From positions 186,001 through 250,000 of the forward strand of contig NZ_JARGNB010000003.1 in the NCBI RefSeq assembly GCF_030167915.1: a stretch of 64,000 nt of DNA, given 5' to 3'. Each line of letters starts with the position of its first letter. Position 1 is the first letter of the stretch. Source of the stretch: Aquabacterium humicola. Lineage in GTDB: Bacteria; Pseudomonadota; Gammaproteobacteria; Burkholderiales; Burkholderiaceae_C. Made by a program: the position numbers and the translations under genes. The notes beneath the pieces were generated by a model, which saw only the letters and a program-made list of their open reading frames with translations, had not been told where the DNA came from and made no database searches. Below, in pieces: positions 60,382-64,000 of the stretch.

Positions 60382-61089
60382 ATGCGCCTGCTCATCATCG
60401 AAGACGACCCCGACCTGGGCGAACCACTCGCGCTCGGCCTGCGCCAGGCCGGGCACGGCGTCGACTGGTTCCGCGACGGCGCCCAGGCCGATGCGGCGAT
60501 CGCCGCCGCGCCCTACGACGCGATGGTGCTCGACCTCGGCCTGCCCGGCGCCGACGGCATGACCTGGCTGCGCCGCTGGCGCGAGCGCGGCAGCACGCTG
60601 CCGGTGCTGATCCTCACCGCGCGCGACGGTGTCGAGCAGCGCATCGCGGGGCTGGACGCCGGCGCGGACGACTACCTGATCAAGCCGATCTCGGTCGACG
60701 AGCTGGCCGCCCGCCTGCGGGCCCTGCTGCGCCGCACCGCCGGCCGCGCGCAGGCGGTGTGGTCGCACGGCGCGCTCGACTACGACCCGGCGGCGCGGCG
60801 CGTGCGCTGGCAGGACCGCGAGGTCGAGCTCACCGCGCGCGAGCTGGCGCTGCTGGAGGTGCTGATGTCGCACCCGCAGCGCGTGCTGTCGAAGGAGGTC
60901 CTGCTCGAGAAGCTGTACGACTGGAGCGGCAGCGAGCCCGAGAGCAACGCGCTCGAGGTCCACGTGCACCACCTGCGCCGCAAGATCCATCCCGGCATCG
61001 TGCGCACGGTGCGCGGCGTCGGGTATGCGCTGGGCGAGGCGGTCGGCGCCTCCGAGGCCACGGGCCGCCGGCCCAAGGGGGCCGCGTGA
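60382..61089 (+). CDS. OmpR-family response regulator (QseB/PmrA-like)
   Basis: 235 residues. The receiver has IIEDDPDLGE, acceptor in VLDLGLPGADG, Thr/Lys switch in LILTARDG and YLIKPISVDEL. The winged helix runs VELTARELALLEVLMSHPQRVLSKEVLLEKLYDW and LEVHVHHLRRKIHPGIVRTVRGVGYALG. The C-terminal ~18 residues are a basic tail. The stop overlaps the GTG of the kinase gene (GTGA), so they are coupled. Likely signals are envelope stress, cations or hormones, as in QseBC relatives. Confidence 0.94.
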   Translation: MRLLIIEDDPDLGEPLALGLRQAGHGVDWFRDGAQADAAIAAAPYDAMVLDLGLPGADGMTWLRRWRERGSTLPVLILTARDGVEQRIAGLDAGADDYLIKPISVDELAARLRALLRRTAGRAQAVWSHGALDYDPAARRVRWQDREVELTARELALLEVLMSHPQRVLSKEVLLEKLYDWSGSEPESNALEVHVHHLRRKIHPGIVRTVRGVGYALGEAVGASEATGRRPKGAA

Positions 61090-62426
61090 GCCTGCAGCGC
61101 CGCCTGCTCGTCTACCTGCTGCTGTGCGCGCCGCTGGTCTGGGGGCTGGCGCTGCTGGCCTCCGCCGACCGCGCCCGGCACGAGGTCAACGAGCTGTTCG
61201 ATTCCGAGATCATCCGGCTCGCGCGGCAGGTGCAGTCGACGCTCGCCGGGGTGCGCATCGACGGGGCGCCCGCGCCGCCGCCGGACGCCAGCGGCGAGGC
61301 CGACCTGCGCGACCTGGCGGTCGCGGTGTGGAACGCCGAAGGCAAGCTGCTGATGGTCGACCGCGAGGGCGTGCAGCTGCCGCGCCGCAGCGACGCCACC
61401 GGTTTCGTCGACCTGACGCTCGACGGCAACCGCTGGCGCGTGTACTACCTGCAGTCGCCGCACGGCGAATGGCTGGTGGCCGCGGGCCAGCTTGAGTACG
61501 AGCGCGACGAGCTGGTGCGCAACCTGTTGGCCAGCCAGATCGTGCCCTGGCTCGCCGTGCTGCCGCTGCTGATGATCGCGATGGCCTGGGCCGTGCGGCA
61601 GGCCCTGGCGCCGGTGCGGCAGATCACCGACGAGGTGCACGGCCGCGGCGCCGACGCGCTGCAGCCGATGGCCGCCGAACGGGCCCCGGCCGAGCTGCGG
61701 CCGCTGCTGCAGGCGATGAACGGCCTGTTCACGCGCATCGAGGCCACGCTGGCGCGCGAGCGCCGCTTCACCGCCGATGCGGCGCACGAGCTGCGCACGC
61801 CGCTGGCCGTGCTGCGTGCGCAGTGGGACGTGCTGCGCCAGGCCCGCGACGAGGCCGAGCGCGGCCGTGCGGTCGCCCGCCTGGGCGCCGGGCTCGACCG
61901 CATGGACCGCCTGGTGTCGCAGCTGCTGGCGCTGGCGCGGCTGGAGGCCACCGACCGCCTTCCGCGCTCGACGCCGATCGACTGGCCGCGGCTGGTCGAG
62001 CAGGCGATGAGCGACGTGCTGCCGCTGGCCGAGCGCCGCCGCATCGAGCTGGCCTGCGACTGGCCGCCGGCCGGCACGCCGCCGTTCGCGCTGCAGGGTG
62101 ATGCCGACCTGATGGTCGTGCTGCTGCGCAACCTGCTCGACAACGCGGTGCGCTATGCGCCCGAGGGCAGCGCGGTGGGCCTGCGCTTCGACGGCGCGGG
62201 CTTCAGCGTCGAGAACGACGGACCGCCGCTGCCGCAGGAGGTGCTGTTGCACCTGGGCGAACGTTTCCACCGCCGCGAGGGCCAGGCCGAGTCCGGCAGC
62301 GGCCTGGGCGTGTCGATCGTGCAGCGCATCGCGCAGCTGCACGGCCTGCGGCTGGACTACCGCCCGCGCGCCGGCGGGCAGGGCGTGGTGGCCGCGCTGC
62401 GGCTGGCCGGGGACGCGCCGGCATGA
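61086..62426 (+). CDS. Sensor histidine kinase (QseC/PmrB-like)
   Basis: 446 residues, GTG start. A first helix (LLVYLLLCAPLVWGLALLA) and second (IVPWLAVLPLLMIAMAWAV) bracket a ~130-residue periplasmic domain of the QseC type (VNELFDSEIIRLARQVQS). The kinase core has DAAHELRTPLAVLRAQ, NLLDNAVRYAPEG and GSGLGVSIVQRIAQLHG. It is coupled to the regulator upstream. Confidence 0.93.
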   Translation: MSLQRRLLVYLLLCAPLVWGLALLASADRARHEVNELFDSEIIRLARQVQSTLAGVRIDGAPAPPPDASGEADLRDLAVAVWNAEGKLLMVDREGVQLPRRSDATGFVDLTLDGNRWRVYYLQSPHGEWLVAAGQLEYERDELVRNLLASQIVPWLAVLPLLMIAMAWAVRQALAPVRQITDEVHGRGADALQPMAAERAPAELRPLLQAMNGLFTRIEATLARERRFTADAAHELRTPLAVLRAQWDVLRQARDEAERGRAVARLGAGLDRMDRLVSQLLALARLEATDRLPRSTPIDWPRLVEQAMSDVLPLAERRRIELACDWPPAGTPPFALQGDADLMVVLLRNLLDNAVRYAPEGSAVGLRFDGAGFSVENDGPPLPQEVLLHLGERFHRREGQAESGSGLGVSIVQRIAQLHGLRLDYRPRAGGQGVVAALRLAGDAPA

Positions 62427-62448
62427 GGTCGGGCGCCGCCCGAGGCCG

Positions 62449-63102
62449 TCAGTTCGAGCGGATCTTCGCCATCAGCGCCCGCGCCTCCTCGCGCCGGCCG
62501 CTGTCGGCGATCTGCCGGCCCGGCCGCGGCGGCGCCTGCAGCACGCGCTCGAGGTAGGGCATCGCCTCGTCGGCATGCCGCGTCTCGACCAGGTACTCGG
62601 CGAAGAAGAAGTTCGCGTCGATGCCCTGCGGGCTGATCGCCAGCGCCTTCTGCAGCAGCTCGCGGGCCTTGTCCTTGTCGCCGAAGCCGAGCGGCCAGCC
62701 CGGCACCTTGTAGTACAGCACGCCCAGGCTGTTGTAGGCCGAGCCGTCGAGCGCGTTGCCGTCGAGGCGGATCGCCTGCTCGTACAGGCCCTTGGCCTGC
62801 TTCACCAGGCCGAGGGCGCCGATGCCGCCCTTTTCGCCGGCCCAGCTGCTGACGATGATGCCCTGCCAGACCAGCGGCTCGCTGCGCGCCGGAAAGGCCT
62901 CGGCCACCTTCTGCGCGCGGGCGGCCAGCGCCTCGAAGCGCTTCTCCCGCTCGGGCGCCGGCGTCTGGTAGCGGATGACTTCCCAGTCGCGCTGCAGCTC
63001 GGTCACCGCGTCGTCGACCGGCGCGGCGAAGGCGGCAGGCAGCGCCCATGCGAGGGCGAAAGCCGCCGCGGCGGCAAGGCGGAGGATTCGGGAGGTGCTC
63101 AT
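62449..63102 (-). CDS. Exported TPR-like protein
   Basis: 217 residues. A signal peptide (ILRLAAAAAFALAWALPAAFA) precedes helical repeats (VKQAKGLYEQAIRLDGNALDGSAYNSLGVLYY, KARELLQKALAISPQGIDANFFFAEYLVE, DEAMPYLERVLQAPPRP). It is probably a periplasmic scaffold. Its ATG overlaps the stop of the SDR gene (ATGA). It converges on the kinase gene at 62426. Confidence 0.85.
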   Translation of the reverse strand: MSTSRILRLAAAAAFALAWALPAAFAAPVDDAVTELQRDWEVIRYQTPAPEREKRFEALAARAQKVAEAFPARSEPLVWQGIIVSSWAGEKGGIGALGLVKQAKGLYEQAIRLDGNALDGSAYNSLGVLYYKVPGWPLGFGDKDKARELLQKALAISPQGIDANFFFAEYLVETRHADEAMPYLERVLQAPPRPGRQIADSGRREEARALMAKIRSN

Positions 63103-63878
63103 GCCTGTCCTTTCGATGCGGGTTTCAGCGTGGCGGCGGCCAGGCTGCGGCGGTGGCGGGTGAAGGCCCCGTCCATGCCGGCGCCCAGCGCGCCGTTCAG
63201 TCGCACCGCCAGGCGTTCCGGATAACCGATGAAGCGCTCGGCCCGTTCGCTGCGGATCAGCTCGACCAGCGCGTCGGCCACGCGCTGCGGTGGATCCATC
63301 GCGGTGCCGGTGGCCGTGTTGTAGTGGTCGACGGCGCGGCCGTTGAAGGCGGTGCGCGTGCTGCGCGGGCCCAGCGTCTGCACGATCACCGGGCCGCCGG
63401 CGAGCTCGCGGCGCAGCGCCTCGGCGAAGACATGCAGGCCGCCCTTGCTCGCGCCGTAGACGCTGAAGCCCGGCAGCCCGATGCGGCCGAGCGCCGAGCC
63501 GACGAAGACCAGCTGCGCCTTTTCCTGCGCCAGCAGCTGCGGCAGCAGCGCCTGCGCCAGCAGCATCGGCGCGACGAGGTTGGTCTCGACCGCCGCGCGC
63601 AGCGCCGTCGGCGACTGTTCCGCCAGCGGGCCGAAGGCCGGCACGCCGGCCGCCATCACGACCACGTTGGCCTGCCAGCGGGCCGCCGCGGCCGCCACCG
63701 CGGCGATGCCCTCGGGGCGGGTCAGGTCGGCCTGCAGCCAGGCCTCGGGTCCGCTCCCGGCGGGCGCGCGCCCGACCCCGAGCACCGCGGCGCCGGCCTG
63801 CTGCAGCGCCGCGCCGGCGGCGCGGCCGATGCCACCGGAGGCGCCGGTGAGCAGCACGCGCGCGTCGGCAAGCCTCAT
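63099..63878 (-). CDS. SDR-family oxidoreductase
   Basis: 259 residues. TGASGGIG, an AAG variant of NNAG (VVMAAGVPAFGPL), and YxxxK (YGASKGGLHVFAEALR) are intact, and the serine is in VFVGSALGRIGLPGF. Both ends overlap neighbours by ATGA, so it belongs to a tightly coupled minus-strand operon with the TPR protein and the partial gene at 63875. The substrate is unknown. Confidence 0.9.
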   Translation of the reverse strand: MRLADARVLLTGASGGIGRAAGAALQQAGAAVLGVGRAPAGSGPEAWLQADLTRPEGIAAVAAAAARWQANVVVMAAGVPAFGPLAEQSPTALRAAVETNLVAPMLLAQALLPQLLAQEKAQLVFVGSALGRIGLPGFSVYGASKGGLHVFAEALRRELAGGPVIVQTLGPRSTRTAFNGRAVDHYNTATGTAMDPPQRVADALVELIRSERAERFIGYPERLAVRLNGALGAGMDGAFTRHRRSLAAATLKPASKGQA

Positions 63879-64000
63879 GCTGCGAGCTCCTCGGCGGCCT
63901 GCGGCAGCGGCAGGCCGCGGAAGACCTCGCCGTACAGGCGGTAGAAGGCGCGTGCGGCATGCACGATGTCGGCCCGGTCGCGCGCATCGTCGATCTGGTC
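63875..64000 (-). CDS. Unidentified protein, C-terminal fragment
   Basis: 41 codons from the window edge to TGA. They read ARDRADIVHAARAFYRLYGE and end PLPQAAEELAA, a helical segment. The stop overlaps the SDR start (ATGA). The fragment is too short to name. Given the SDR and TPR partners, it could be a metabolic enzyme outside the window. Confidence 0.75.
   Translation of the reverse strand, partial: DQIDDARDRADIVHAARAFYRLYGEVFRGLPLPQAAEELAA

Overview
The window is G+C-rich (about 70% by eye) and densely coded. It looks like chromosome of a free-living betaproteobacterium in the Burkholderiales, probably the Rubrivivax/Leptothrix/Aquincola side of the order. Supporting signs are a Bug-type (TctC-family) receptor, abundant LysR/MocR/OmpR regulators, PHA synthase, a PEP-CTERM protein with a sigma-54-type promoter, and DUF1302/DUF1329 envelope proteins. 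I see no rRNA, tRNA, CRISPR, phage or transposase.

Layout. 1-3.2 kb: the end of a LuxR-type regulator, a MASE3-like hybrid histidine kinase, and a small protein with a duplicated motif. 3.3-12.3 kb: a co-directional eight-gene catabolic run (2-oxoglutarate dioxygenase, beta-keto acid cleavage enzyme, small hydrolase, quinone oxidoreductase, MFS transporter, acyl-CoA ligase, YeiH-type exporter, Bug receptor). 12.3-22.5 kb: a cell-wall-hydrolase-like protein, LysE exporter with convergent MocR regulator, LysR with divergent flavoprotein, a small secreted peptide, a large cyclase-domain/ATPase/TPR signalling protein, and an alpha/beta hydrolase. 22.6-29.1 kb: a minus-strand envelope operon transcribed DUF1302, DUF1329, YCF48-like, RND/MMPL transporter. 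29.3-37.6 kb: VOC protein, small RHH-like protein, diguanylate cyclase, an SOS-controlled umuDC pair with a LexA box, adenosine deaminase and two SDRs. 37.6-39.1 kb: a structured, relatively A+T-rich intergenic region with a sigma-54 promoter ahead of a PEP-CTERM protein. 39.2-51.4 kb: a regulatory region with a winged-helix/ATPase regulator, a TPR/RTX/Asp-box-lipoprotein operon closed by a clear terminator, and two convergent paralogues that fuse a SARP/BTAD DNA-binding module to an alpha/beta hydrolase. 51.4-57.4 kb: vanadium-haloperoxidase-like protein, PHA synthase and a two-subunit molybdenum hydroxylase. 57.5-64 kb: two two-component systems around a DUF2892/OsmC pair, then a TPR protein, an SDR and a partial gene.

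The most interesting signals are these. (1) The SARP-alpha/beta-hydrolase fusions sit among four promoters that carry direct repeats with an 11-bp period placed about 8 bp upstream of a CACAGT -10-like element. This is the geometry known for SARP and PhoB-type activators, and suggests a small undescribed regulon. (2) UmuD has lost both catalytic residues and the scissile pair while keeping its LexA box and its umuC partner. (3) A good GG-N10-GC sigma-54 promoter precedes the PEP-CTERM gene. (4) The DUF1302/DUF1329/YCF48/RND operon is a trans-envelope system without a settled function that I know of.
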